NCBI GenBank assembly: GCA_964567785.1
Contig: CAZMOK010000021.1
Location: forward strand, 1-49,055
DNA from: CAZMOK01 sp964567785
GTDB lineage: Bacteria; Bacteroidota; Bacteroidia; Bacteroidales; JAGOPY01
Length of the DNA stretch: 49,055 nt
Direction of reading: 5' to 3'
This document shows positions 1 through 7,926 of this stretch, piece after piece. Every line of letters starts with the position of its first letter. Positions within the stretch are counted from its first letter, which is position 1. Below the pieces are notes generated by a model that was not told the origin of the DNA, searched no databases, and saw nothing but the letters and a program-made list of their open reading frames with translations. The translations under genes and the position numbers were made by a program.

Positions 1-1561
1 TGATCTCTGCCGCAACGGCCAGTTGTTCGCCGTTCTCTGTTTCCACCGAAAAAGCGGCCACAGAACCTTTGTTTATAGCCTCGTGGGCCTCCTCCACGCC
101 CAGCTCGATGTCGGTGGGGTGGTAGTTCCGGCCTCGGATGATGATCAGGTCTTTCATCCTGCCGGTGATGAATAGCTGACCTTTCTCAATGAACCCCAGG
201 TCGCCGGTGCGGAGCCAGGGGCCCGACCCGTCGGGGAGAAAGGCGTTGAAGGTTTCCTCCGTTTTTCCCGGCTGGCCCCAGTATCCCGGGGCAATCGACG
301 GACCCTTCACCCAGATCTCACCAACGATCCCTTTTTCGGCAACATCAAGGTTGCGGGTGTCGACAATGGCTATGTCGGTGCCTGCCATGGGCCTGCCGCA
401 GCCGACAAAGGTGGCGGCGCCGTCCTCATTTTCTGTTTCAGCAACCACCTTGTTCAAAAGGCCTGCAACCTCCGCATGAAAATACATAGGAGGCTCATTG
501 AGGTCTCCTCCTGTAATGATAAGCACCGATTCGGCCATGCCGTAGCAAGGATAAAATTGTTTTCCCGAAAAGCCCGCTTTTTTGAATTTTTCTGTGAATT
601 TTTCTATGGTATGCTTTCTAACGGGTTCAGCACCTGAAAATAAAGGATCAACGGTACTGAGGTCGATTTCTTCAAGTTCTTCATCTTTCACCCTGTCAAC
701 ACAATACTCATAGGCAAAATTGGGCCCCCCGGCAGTTATGGCCTTGTATTTGCCTATGGCCTTAAGCCAGTTCTGCGGGCGCATCAGGAAGACGCTGGGA
801 GGGATGATGTAGTTGCAACCTCCAACATACAAGGGCTGGAGCAATGCCCCGATCAGTCCCATGTCGTGAAAGCCCGGCAGCCAGTTGACACCCACCAGGT
901 TCTCATCATGGCCGAAAGCCTGTTTGATGAATTCCGAATTGTACAGGATGTTTTTATGTGTGAGGATCACACCGTTGGGGCTGCCGGTCGAGCCGGATGT
1001 ATATTGCAGCATGGCGATATCGCTGGATGTTACATCCGGGCCTTCCCATTCACTGGCACCCTCTTCAAGGATATCCTCGTACACGGCATACCGAATGTTT
1101 TTCAGGACTTCCTCACCGGCATGGTTCTTTTCAAGGTCATTTCGGATCTTCTCTGTCGTAAGTATCACAGCAGGCCCGCAATCCTTAGCAATGGATTCAA
1201 ACCGGTCGAACAGTTTATTCTTCTTAGGCGGATAAGCCGGAACCGCAATGATTCCTGAATAAAAACAGCCCACCAGGCTTACGATGAATTCGATCCCAGA
1301 GGGAAAAAGCATAAGGGCGCGATCGCCTTTCTTAAAATGCTTCTGCAGGTAAGCGGCTACGCTTTTGGCCCGTTTGTTCATCTCCCTGTAAGTTATGCTT
1401 GAAGTCACGTTCAGCCCGTCTTCAAGGAAGGAGTAGATCATTTTTTCAGGCCTTTCACCTGTTCTTATTTCAAACAGCTCCACAAGGTTTCCTGCCGGAA
1501 GGATTTTCGGGTCATTAGTTGAAGATAGTCTCTGAAGCCTGGAATCTTTATTCATTTCCAT
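1..1561 (-). CDS. Fatty-acyl-AMP ligase (FAAL-type adenylation enzyme), 3' end outside window
   Basis: About 520 residues are visible; the C-terminus runs off the left edge. Reading leftward from ATG 1561 (a second in-frame ATG is at 1555), I see AVPAYPP near residue 106, the adenylate P-loop YTSGSTGSPNG (about 187-197), WLPGFHDMGLIG (about 227-238), and near the end LRTGDLGFIEKG and GRMKDLIIIRGRNYHPTDIE. The HDMGLIG and RGRNYHPTDIE signatures are characteristic of fatty-acyl-AMP ligases, which activate a free fatty acid as acyl-adenylate and pass it to an acyl carrier protein rather than to CoA. It lies 6 bp downstream of a radical SAM gene and is the third gene of a minus-strand operon. I infer that it loads a fatty acid onto the ACP at 4622. 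The family call is firm; its substrate is unknown. Confidence 0.9.
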   Translation of the reverse strand, partial: MEMNKDSRLQRLSSTNDPKILPAGNLVELFEIRTGERPEKMIYSFLEDGLNVTSSITYREMNKRAKSVAAYLQKHFKKGDRALMLFPSGIEFIVSLVGCFYSGIIAVPAYPPKKNKLFDRFESIAKDCGPAVILTTEKIRNDLEKNHAGEEVLKNIRYAVYEDILEEGASEWEGPDVTSSDIAMLQYTSGSTGSPNGVILTHKNILYNSEFIKQAFGHDENLVGVNWLPGFHDMGLIGALLQPLYVGGCNYIIPPSVFLMRPQNWLKAIGKYKAITAGGPNFAYEYCVDRVKDEELEEIDLSTVDPLFSGAEPVRKHTIEKFTEKFKKAGFSGKQFYPCYGMAESVLIITGGDLNEPPMYFHAEVAGLLNKVVAETENEDGAATFVGCGRPMAGTDIAIVDTRNLDVAEKGIVGEIWVKGPSIAPGYWGQPGKTEETFNAFLPDGSGPWLRTGDLGFIEKGQLFITGRMKDLIIIRGRNYHPTDIELGVEEAHEAINKGSVAAFSVETENGEQLAVAAEI

Positions 1562-1567
1562 TGTTAC

Positions 1568-2959
1568 TCAGCCGGTTTGCATTTGGGGTAGTTGGGGAAT
1601 GATATCCCTGGGTGCGATCCTTTCTTTTGTCCCCTCAAAAACAAAATTCCTCAGGTGCAGGTTGGAGGTGAGCGCCCATATGGCTGTTGAAGGGTTCCTT
1701 GTCAGCTTGAGCGTACTCAGGAATTTCTTCTGCAACGATTTGTTGCTGTAAAGCCTGTCCCAGCTCTCACTGACTACGGCTTCGAACTCATTCACCGACA
1801 TCTTTTCGGGCTGGAAGACTACCTCCGCATAGTTGTACTTTTCCCAGTCTTCGGGATAATTGGTATGGATGAGCCTGCCTTCGGCCTCCAGTCTCTTGTA
1901 AAGGTCGGTGCCGGGAAGGGGGGTGAGCACCGATGCCTGTATGATGTCTATATCGGCATTCAGGATGTAGTTGGTGCGGTTCAGGATGGTTTCCGGGGTG
2001 TCGTTCTGCAACCCTAAAATAAACGCACCCAACACCGAGATCTCGTATTTGTGGATCTTGTCGTATACCTCCTTGTAATGGTCGGTCCCGATTTTCAGGT
2101 TTACTTTTTTATGCGACTGCTCAAGCTGGTCGATCAACTCTGATTCGATGCCCAGGAAGATCAGCTTGCACCCGCTTTTGGCTGCCCAGTGAAGCACTTC
2201 CGCATCTTCGGCTATGTTCATGGAGGCCGAGCCGGCCCACTGTTTTTGTACGCCCCTTTCCACTATTCCCTTGAAGACAGCAACCGCATGGTCGCGGGCC
2301 CTCTTGCTGTACCCCACAAAATTGTCATCTACAATGTATACTCTGTCCTGAGGGATAGCGGCAAAATCCTCCACGGCCTTTTCCACGCTCCTCAGCCTGT
2401 ATTTGCTGCCGTTGAAGGTATGTACCGAGCAGAACTCGCACTTCATCGGGCAGCCCCGGGTGGTCTGTACGCTCCCGAAGCTGTAATCCGACTGGTACAG
2501 GTCGATCCTGGGGGAAGGCGAGTTTACGATCCTGGGGAGTTCGGCTTTGTAGACCCTTTCGAGCCTCTTTTTTTCAAAGTCCTCTATGATTTTCGGCCAT
2601 ACGCTCTCTGCTTCACCCACAACAACGGTATCCACGTAGTTCAGGGCCTCTTCGGGAAGCATCGAGGCGTGTATCCCGCCGATGACCGTAGGCACCCTGT
2701 TTTTCCTGTATTCGGTCGCGATCTCGTAGCAGCGGTTCACCGTGGCCGTAAGCGAGGTGAACCCCACAAGGTCGGCATCCTTGTATTCAAAAGGCACGAA
2801 GTTCTCGTCGTGGATCTCGATATCCCAGTGTTCGGGGGTAAGTGAGGCAATGATGGCCAGCGCCATAGGCGGGTATATGGAGTCCTTGTCGATCATCAGG
2901 CCTTTGCGCCTGTTGTTGACAGGGTTTATCAATAACAGTTTATACCTCTTCTTTGCCAT
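1568..2959 (-). CDS. B12-binding radical SAM enzyme, paralog 1
   Basis: A 463-residue protein. Residues 1-130 form a cobalamin-binding-like Rossmann domain (LLLINP near 9-13, GGIHASMLPEEA near 94-105, VVGEAESVW near 113-121). The radical SAM cluster motif C170-x3-C174-x2-C177 sits in TTRGCPMKCEFCSVH. The TIM-barrel part includes FLGIES and LTPLPGT, and a C-terminal tail of about 60 residues is shared with the two paralogs in this window. Such enzymes cleave S-adenosylmethionine to a radical and, with cobalamin, typically methylate or rearrange unactivated carbons. ATG start at 2959, 3 bp after the stop of paralog 2 and 6 bp before the acyl-AMP ligase, so one operon. Placement beside ACP, ketosynthase and acyl-AMP ligase suggests a lipid-chain substrate; this is inference. 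Confidence 0.88.
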   Translation of the reverse strand: MAKKRYKLLLINPVNNRRKGLMIDKDSIYPPMALAIIASLTPEHWDIEIHDENFVPFEYKDADLVGFTSLTATVNRCYEIATEYRKNRVPTVIGGIHASMLPEEALNYVDTVVVGEAESVWPKIIEDFEKKRLERVYKAELPRIVNSPSPRIDLYQSDYSFGSVQTTRGCPMKCEFCSVHTFNGSKYRLRSVEKAVEDFAAIPQDRVYIVDDNFVGYSKRARDHAVAVFKGIVERGVQKQWAGSASMNIAEDAEVLHWAAKSGCKLIFLGIESELIDQLEQSHKKVNLKIGTDHYKEVYDKIHKYEISVLGAFILGLQNDTPETILNRTNYILNADIDIIQASVLTPLPGTDLYKRLEAEGRLIHTNYPEDWEKYNYAEVVFQPEKMSVNEFEAVVSESWDRLYSNKSLQKKFLSTLKLTRNPSTAIWALTSNLHLRNFVFEGTKERIAPRDIIPQLPQMQTG

Positions 2960-2962
2960 AGT

Positions 2963-4381
2963 TTACCTGAAAGGGCTCGATTTAAGCAGTTCCTTGTCTG
3001 TTACCCCAAGCCCGAAAATATCCTCAATGTATTTCCTGGGCCTCTGGCCTTCGTATACCATGTTATAATACTGAAGGTTGGAGCCGTACGACCAGATCGC
3101 TGCCAGCGGGCTCCGGGTCTGCTTCAGTGTGCGGAGGAATTTCTTCTTCAGCACATTGTCGTTGTACAGAATGTCCCAGTTATCCCTTACCTCCTGCATG
3201 AACTCTTCGCGCAACATGTTCCTGTGGTTATATACAACCTCCACGAAATCGTAATATTGCCAGTCGTGCGGGAAATCCCTGTACTTGATCTGTCCCTCCT
3301 CCATCATCCGGTCGAACAGCGGTGTGCCGGGAAGGGGGGTGAGCACGGTGGCCTGCACGGCATCTATGTCGGCGTTGTTGATGTATTCGGTGCGGTGCCT
3401 CATGGTTTCAGGGGTATCCGATTCAAGCCCGTAAATAAAAGCCCCCAGCACACTGATGCCATATTTATGTATTTTCCTGAAGACCTCATCGTAATGATCG
3501 ATGCCGATCTTCACGTTCATCTTTTTGTTGGTCTCTTCAAGCTGGTCGATACGCTCCGACTCGATGCCCAGCAGCACCATTACACAGCCGGCTTTGGCGG
3601 CCAGCTCGAGCACCTCTTCGTTGTCGGCAAAGTTCATCGAGGCCGAGCAGAACCATTGTTTCTTTATGCCCCTGTCGATCATCCCCCTGAAAATCTCAAT
3701 GGCCCGTTGTTGTGACTTTTTACCATAGCCTATCAGGTTATCGTCAACAAAATAGATCTTCTCCTGCGGGATCTCTTCCAGTTCATCGAGCACCTCTTCA
3801 ACCGGCCTGATCCGGTACTTGCTGCCATTGAACATATGCACCGAACAGAATTCGCACTTCATGGGGCAGCCGCGCGTAGTCTGTATGCTGGCAAACTGGT
3901 AGTCGGGGTGGAACAAGTCGCGCCGGGGCCTCACGGCATTTTTGAAGGGGAGTATCCTGGCATCGTATCTTTTTTTCAGCTTTCCCTCCTCAAAATCGCT
4001 GATCACTTTGCCCCAGATGTCCTCTGCTTCACCGGTCACTATCGCATCCACGTATTTCTGGGCTTCATCCGGGACCATCGAGGCATGGATGCCGCCCATT
4101 ATGGTCCTGATACCTTTTTTCCGGTAAACGGCTGCTATTTCGTAAGCACGCATTGCACTGCTGGTGAGGGAAGTCAGTGCGACCAGGTCGGCTTCACGGT
4201 ATTCAAAGCGCTCGAAGTTTTCATCCAGTATCTCTACATCCCAGTGGTCCGGCGTGAGGGCTGCCACAATCCCCAGCCCGATAGGCGGATAGATCACATG
4301 GCTGTGCAGGATAAGCCCTTCCCTGTTTGTGCTGAGGGGGTTTATGAGGAGGAGTTTGCGTGCTTTAGCAGTTTTAGTCAA
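2963..4381 (-). CDS. B12-binding radical SAM enzyme, paralog 2
   Basis: A 472-residue protein with the same layout as its neighbour: N-terminal B12-binding-like domain (GGIHASMVPDEA near 97-108, VTGEAEDIW), radical SAM cysteines C172, C176 and C179 in TTRGCPMKCEFCSVH, then FVDDNLIGYGKK, LLGIES, GAFIYGLES and LTPLPGT. The start is a TTG at 4381: an in-frame TAA lies three codons upstream and no ATG is available near the conserved LLLINP, so the non-ATG start seems real. It is the first gene of the minus-strand operon (rSAM2, rSAM1, acyl-AMP ligase) and diverges from the ACP gene across a 240-bp repeat-filled spacer. The sequence around the cluster (RRDLFHPDY..) matches paralog 3 more closely than paralog 1. 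Confidence 0.87.
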   Translation of the reverse strand: MTKTAKARKLLLINPLSTNREGLILHSHVIYPPIGLGIVAALTPDHWDVEILDENFERFEYREADLVALTSLTSSAMRAYEIAAVYRKKGIRTIMGGIHASMVPDEAQKYVDAIVTGEAEDIWGKVISDFEEGKLKKRYDARILPFKNAVRPRRDLFHPDYQFASIQTTRGCPMKCEFCSVHMFNGSKYRIRPVEEVLDELEEIPQEKIYFVDDNLIGYGKKSQQRAIEIFRGMIDRGIKKQWFCSASMNFADNEEVLELAAKAGCVMVLLGIESERIDQLEETNKKMNVKIGIDHYDEVFRKIHKYGISVLGAFIYGLESDTPETMRHRTEYINNADIDAVQATVLTPLPGTPLFDRMMEEGQIKYRDFPHDWQYYDFVEVVYNHRNMLREEFMQEVRDNWDILYNDNVLKKKFLRTLKQTRSPLAAIWSYGSNLQYYNMVYEGQRPRKYIEDIFGLGVTDKELLKSSPFR

Positions 4382-4387
4382 AATTTG

Positions 4388-4530
4388 TTAGTTCTTAGTG
4401 CTTGTTGCTTAGATTATTTGTGGTACGGGGTACGAGGTTTGGGGTTTGGGGAATTTGGATTTTTACTCCGCTTCTCCGCCACTCTGCCACTCCGCTCCCC
4501 CCTCTCCACGCTTACCTCTTACCTCTTACC
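4388..4530. repeat. Short tandem-repeat patches in divergent spacer
   Basis: The 240-bp spacer between the radical SAM operon and the ACP gene contains several successive short-period patches. At 4388-4415 the unit is TTAGTTC-like with period 7. At 4422-4456 it is GGTACGG drifting to GGTTTGG, period 7. At 4464-4495 four octamers are of the type CACTCCGC. At 4511-4530 CTTACCT is repeated almost three times, period 7. No coding potential is apparent. See the finding on heptamer repeats. Confidence 0.8.
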
Positions 4531-4595
4531 GCATCACAAAGTTAACCATTCTATTTAAATCCTTTTTAAATAACCCCTCTTTAATTGAAAAAACG

Positions 4596-4603
4596 TAATT
4601 TTG
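4596..4603 (+). promoter_or_regulatory. Probable Bacteroidota -7 box for ACP operon
   Basis: TAATTTTG matches the Bacteroidota -7 consensus TAnnTTTG, 18 bp before the ACP start codon. I found no convincing -33 TTTG at the usual spacing, so this rests on one box and its position only. Confidence 0.4.
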
Positions 4604-4621
4604 TGCAAAAGCTAATTTTTG

Positions 4622-4876
4622 ATGATGGTTGATATAAAAGAGTTTATCGTTAAGGTTGAAGAAGAGTTTGAAGACATGGAGAATGGTGTCCTTCAGCCCG
4701 ACAGCGTGATACAGGAACACTTTACCTGGGACTCGATCAATGCACTTATCTTCATTGCCCACGTTAATGTGAACTATAACGTGGAGATCACTGCCCAGGA
4801 CCTCGTCGACTCAGAAACCGTTAAAGACCTTTATAATCTTGTAAAGGAAAAGGCAGAAGCCACAGCATCTAAATAA
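4622..4876 (+). CDS. Acyl carrier protein
   Basis: An 84-residue acidic helical protein. The phosphopantetheine attachment site is the serine in TWDSINAL (Ser38 counted from ATG 4622), the D-S-hydrophobic motif of ACPs. Two adjacent ATGs (4622, 4625) could serve as start; an in-frame TTG at 4619 is less likely. The sequence differs from housekeeping AcpP, which has DSLD, and resembles carrier proteins dedicated to secondary or surface lipids. Its stop codon abuts the ketosynthase ATG with no gap, so translation is probably coupled. It should carry the growing acyl chain for the ketosynthase and reductase that follow. Confidence 0.88.
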   Translation: MMVDIKEFIVKVEEEFEDMENGVLQPDSVIQEHFTWDSINALIFIAHVNVNYNVEITAQDLVDSETVKDLYNLVKEKAEATASK

Positions 4877-5935
4877 ATGGCCCTATTCCAGGCAGAAAAT
4901 GTACGGATAGCAGGCATTGCTTCTGCTGTACCAAAAACTGTTGAATCCAACAGGCACTATGAATGGATCGGGGAGAAGGAAAGGGAGCTTTTCATAAAGA
5001 CCGTAGGAGTGGAGGAACGCCGTGTGGCACCTGGGGGGCTGGCCACTTCCGACCTGTGCGAAGTAGCTGCAAGGGATATCATGAAAGGCCTTGGCTGGTC
5101 GCCAGAAGAAATACAGCTCCTTATCTTCATTTCACAATCGAGGGATTATATCATCCCGGCAACAGCCGGCATCCTGCAGGATAAACTGGGAATACCCAAA
5201 ACCTGTATGGCTTTTGACATAGGACTGGGTTGTTCGGGGTATGTTTACGGTCTCTCTGTTGCTGCAAGCCTTATGTCGACATCGGGAGTTAAAAAATGCC
5301 TGCTGATGGTGGGAGATGTATCCACCAGGAACACTTCCTACAAGGACAAAAGTACTTATCCTCTTTTCGGTGATGCAGGTACAGCCACAGCACTGGAGTT
5401 CGACAAGGATACTCCACCGATGGCATTCAACCTCCAGACCGACGGTAGCGGTTATGATGCCATCATCATCCCCGATGGGGGCATAAGGAATTTTGCTTCG
5501 AAAGAAAAGACGTTCGAAGAAGAAAAGATAGACGAGGGCATAATCCGCCACCGGCTACACATAGTCCTCGACGGGATGAAGGTTTTCCAGTTTTCACTGC
5601 GTGAAGTTCAGCCCAACGTGATTACCTTATTGGAAAAAATTGATAAAGAGATAAGCGATATCGACTACTTCATCTTCCACCAGGCCAATAAGTTGATGAA
5701 CGAGTCGATACGCAAGAAACTAAAAATTGAAGCGGAAAAGCATCCCTACTCGATAGCCACTTACGGAAATACCAGCTCAGCCTCCATTCCTCTTACGATA
5801 AATGTAATGATAAATGAAGAGGCCGGGTCGGGTAAGCTGAAGATGCTGTTTTCAGGGTTTGGTGTAGGGTTGTCGTGGGGCAGTGCGTATGTTGAGACCG
5901 ACGGGATCTACTGTCCTCCGGTAATCGAGATCTGA
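4877..5935 (+). CDS. 3-oxoacyl-ACP synthase III (KAS III) family protein
   Basis: A 352-residue thiolase-fold condensing enzyme. The catalytic triad is complete: Cys119 in IGLGCSGYVYGL, His268 in IFHQANK and Asn298 in YGNTSSAS. The GDAGTATAL loop and C-terminal FSGFGVGLSWGSA are also typical of the family. KAS III enzymes condense a primer thioester with malonyl-ACP in a decarboxylative Claisen reaction. The neighbouring ACP and ketoreductase suggest a dedicated function rather than primary FabH; the genome would be expected to hold another copy. Similar KAS III-ACP-SDR trios also occur in polysaccharide clusters of Bacteroidota, so acylation of a sugar remains an alternative. Confidence 0.9.
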   Translation: MALFQAENVRIAGIASAVPKTVESNRHYEWIGEKERELFIKTVGVEERRVAPGGLATSDLCEVAARDIMKGLGWSPEEIQLLIFISQSRDYIIPATAGILQDKLGIPKTCMAFDIGLGCSGYVYGLSVAASLMSTSGVKKCLLMVGDVSTRNTSYKDKSTYPLFGDAGTATALEFDKDTPPMAFNLQTDGSGYDAIIIPDGGIRNFASKEKTFEEEKIDEGIIRHRLHIVLDGMKVFQFSLREVQPNVITLLEKIDKEISDIDYFIFHQANKLMNESIRKKLKIEAEKHPYSIATYGNTSSASIPLTINVMINEEAGSGKLKMLFSGFGVGLSWGSAYVETDGIYCPPVIEI

Positions 5936-5939
5936 TAAA

Positions 5940-6689
5940 ATGGAATACTGCAAGCTCACCGGAAAACATATCCTGATAACAGGAGCCTCCTCCGGAATTG
6001 GAAAGGAGACGGCGTTACGTCTCAGCCGGGCGGGTGCAAAGGTGTTCATTTCGGGGAGGAATTCAGAAAGGCTTTCAGAGACTTACGATTCCCTCGAAGG
6101 GAGCGATCACGAGATGCTGGTCACCGACCTGACTGATGAGCGTGACGTGGACGCCCTGGCTGCAAATGTGGGCGAGATCGACGGGCTGGTGCACTGTGCA
6201 GGCATCGTGGGCCCCACGCCGGCCAAGTTCATCCGGCAGGAGAACATCGACAAGCTCTTCAGGATCAATTTTGAGGTGCCGGTATTACTGACCGGAAAAA
6301 TTCTGATGAAGAAAAAACTGAAGGATAATTCATCCATCGTTTTCATCTCTTCCGTGGCCACCAAAAGCCCCTATTTCGGCGGTGCGCTCTATGGCAGTTC
6401 CAAGGCGGCCCTTGAAGCATATTCACAATCGCTTGCCCTTGAGCTTGTTAACAGGGGCATCAGGTCGAACATCCTGTCTCCCGGACTGGTCCGGACAAAG
6501 ATCCTCACCGACCCGGCAAAAGAAGGCAATCCTGAGATCGTGGACGAATCCATCCAGAAGTACCTCCAGAAATACCCCATGGGCATCGGAGAGCCGGCCG
6601 ACGTGGCCAACGTGATCCTCTTCCTCCTCGCCGATGAATCAAGGTGGGTATCAGGGAGCAACATCCTCCTCGGCGGGGTGATTCAATGA
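5940..6689 (+). CDS. Short-chain dehydrogenase, probable 3-oxoacyl-ACP reductase
   Basis: A 249-residue classical SDR. The cofactor motif TGASSGIG is at 14-21 and HCAG at 85-88 replaces the usual NNAG. Catalytic residues are Ser137/138 with Tyr151 and Lys155 in YGSSK. It starts 4 bp after the ketosynthase stop. By analogy with FabG it would reduce the 3-ketoacyl-ACP made by the upstream enzyme to 3-hydroxyacyl-ACP. No dehydratase or enoyl reductase is seen in the visible part of the cluster, so the pathway may stop at the hydroxy stage or borrow housekeeping FabZ/FabI. It is the last gene of the plus-strand ACP-KAS-SDR operon and converges on the sulfotransferase. Confidence 0.88.
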   Translation: MEYCKLTGKHILITGASSGIGKETALRLSRAGAKVFISGRNSERLSETYDSLEGSDHEMLVTDLTDERDVDALAANVGEIDGLVHCAGIVGPTPAKFIRQENIDKLFRINFEVPVLLTGKILMKKKLKDNSSIVFISSVATKSPYFGGALYGSSKAALEAYSQSLALELVNRGIRSNILSPGLVRTKILTDPAKEGNPEIVDESIQKYLQKYPMGIGEPADVANVILFLLADESRWVSGSNILLGGVIQ

Positions 6690-6690
6690 G

Positions 6691-6806
6691 GCTGCGAGCT
6701 GCTGACTGATGGCTTTTGGCTGGTGGAAGTAAATATAGTGACAACTGATGACTGAAGACTGATAATTGATAACAATCTCAACTCTCAACTCTAAGCTCTC
6801 AACTCT
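6691..6806. repeat. Heptamer tandem repeats between convergent genes
   Basis: Two period-7 arrays fill the space between the reductase and sulfotransferase stop codons. Positions 6691-6725 hold five units of the GCTGCTG/ACTGATG type. Positions 6744-6806 hold nine in-register units that drift from ACTGATG through ATTGATA to CAACTCT. The last unit overlaps the TAG stop codon of the sulfotransferase by two bases. No hairpin terminator was recognised here. Confidence 0.8.
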
Positions 6807-7926
6807 ATTTAAAGATCTCCCTGTGCACCTCCTTCACTTTCCCCGGCCTGAAGATCTTCATGTAAAACAATGCGATCCTTAATGGCCACCTGTTGAGGAT
6901 GTTGATGCGGAGCTTGTAGGGGAGCCGGTCGACAAGGACCGTGAGAAAGGCCAGGAAACGAGCCATGCATATGCCCGGCAGGGCCCTGATCCTTGTGGCA
7001 GGCGAAGCCTTTTTATATTTTCTATTATAACCCGCTTCTTCTGCAAGGTCACCTGCGGTATGGTCGCAAACCCTGACCTCCTTTTCAGTGAGTTTTTCCT
7101 TCCATACACCAACCCTTGACCTGTTCACCTTGTTCAGTAAATTGGAGTGGTAGGTGGTCACGAATTCCTTTGGATAGGTCTTGAAGATCTCATCTTTCTT
7201 GTCAGTGAATTCAAACACTGATTCGTCGAAAGGCAGCCCCAGGAAATCACAGAGTTTCCTGAATTCCTCAGACGGCTCGCTTACAAGGTCTTCATACCTG
7301 ATCACATAATACGATTCAGGCTTCTCCCTGCTGTCTTTTAGGAACTTCCTGTAAAACAGCTTCCATTTCATGGTTACAAGGGAGGGCAAAGGCAATTCAA
7401 AATCCACATCCTTGATCGATACCAGGTTGTCGCGGTAATCCCTTACAATGTAGATAAACCTGGCATCCGGGAAAATTTCCAGCAATTTTTTGGTATAGAT
7501 AGTGTATCCGGGGTTCTTGTCGCCGAACCATTTCAGTTCCTCTTTATCAAAGAAGGAGCGGTAAGTGGCATAAACTATCCTGCAGACCGTGCCATAGCTG
7601 TTTTCCCCTTCGCACCTGAGGAGGTTCGCTCCCAGTTCTTTTTCATCCAGCTTCCAGGTTTTGAAAAGGAGTTGTTCACTAAGGTCTTTCTGGAAATTTT
7701 CAAGGTCTTTTACTGTCCAGTCCCTGACCTTTCCATAGCGGGGATAGAGATCGAGCACGAACTTACATTCGAGAGGAATGTTAACCTGCGGATGGGCGTC
7801 GAAAAGGGTGCGGAGCAAAGTAGTGCCGGAACGCGGGCGGCCCACGATGAAAAACATTGGTGTGTCCCTGACCTTTCCGGGTTCAATTTCAGCAACCTTT
7901 ATTTCTTCTTCCCCGGAGGCTTTCAA
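6805..7926 (-). CDS. PAPS-dependent sulfotransferase
   Basis: A 373-residue protein read from TTG 7926; this TTG overlaps the TGA stop of the upstream radical SAM gene (TTGA), suggesting translational coupling. An ATG at 7857 would start just before the first motif and is a real alternative. The 5'-phosphosulfate loop GRPRSGTTLL is at about 29-38, and the 3'-phosphate motif is within FIYIVRDYRDNLVSIK at about 157-172, where the family has R-x8-S. Sulfotransferases move a sulfuryl group from PAPS to a hydroxyl or amine. In this cluster a hydroxylated acyl chain or a lipid headgroup would be a natural acceptor, but that is inference. The tail after residue 320 is basic and hydrophobic and could associate with membrane. 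Confidence 0.88.
   Translation of the reverse strand: MKASGEEEIKVAEIEPGKVRDTPMFFIVGRPRSGTTLLRTLFDAHPQVNIPLECKFVLDLYPRYGKVRDWTVKDLENFQKDLSEQLLFKTWKLDEKELGANLLRCEGENSYGTVCRIVYATYRSFFDKEELKWFGDKNPGYTIYTKKLLEIFPDARFIYIVRDYRDNLVSIKDVDFELPLPSLVTMKWKLFYRKFLKDSREKPESYYVIRYEDLVSEPSEEFRKLCDFLGLPFDESVFEFTDKKDEIFKTYPKEFVTTYHSNLLNKVNRSRVGVWKEKLTEKEVRVCDHTAGDLAEEAGYNRKYKKASPATRIRALPGICMARFLAFLTVLVDRLPYKLRINILNRWPLRIALFYMKIFRPGKVKEVHREIFK

Noticed and set aside
189..1258. Plus-strand reading frames at 189-479, 866-1258 and 885-1235
   Set aside because: They lie antisense to the acyl-AMP ligase, whose minus-strand frame is open throughout and carries clear family motifs.
2189..4558. Long plus-strand frames at 2189-2845, 3224-3715 and 3836-4558
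   Set aside because: Antisense to the two radical SAM genes; sequences show mirror-frame composition and no family features.
4526..4762. Minus-strand frame over the ACP gene
   Set aside because: It overlaps the ACP completely in its coding part and has no recognisable motif; the ACP has a clear attachment site and operon context.
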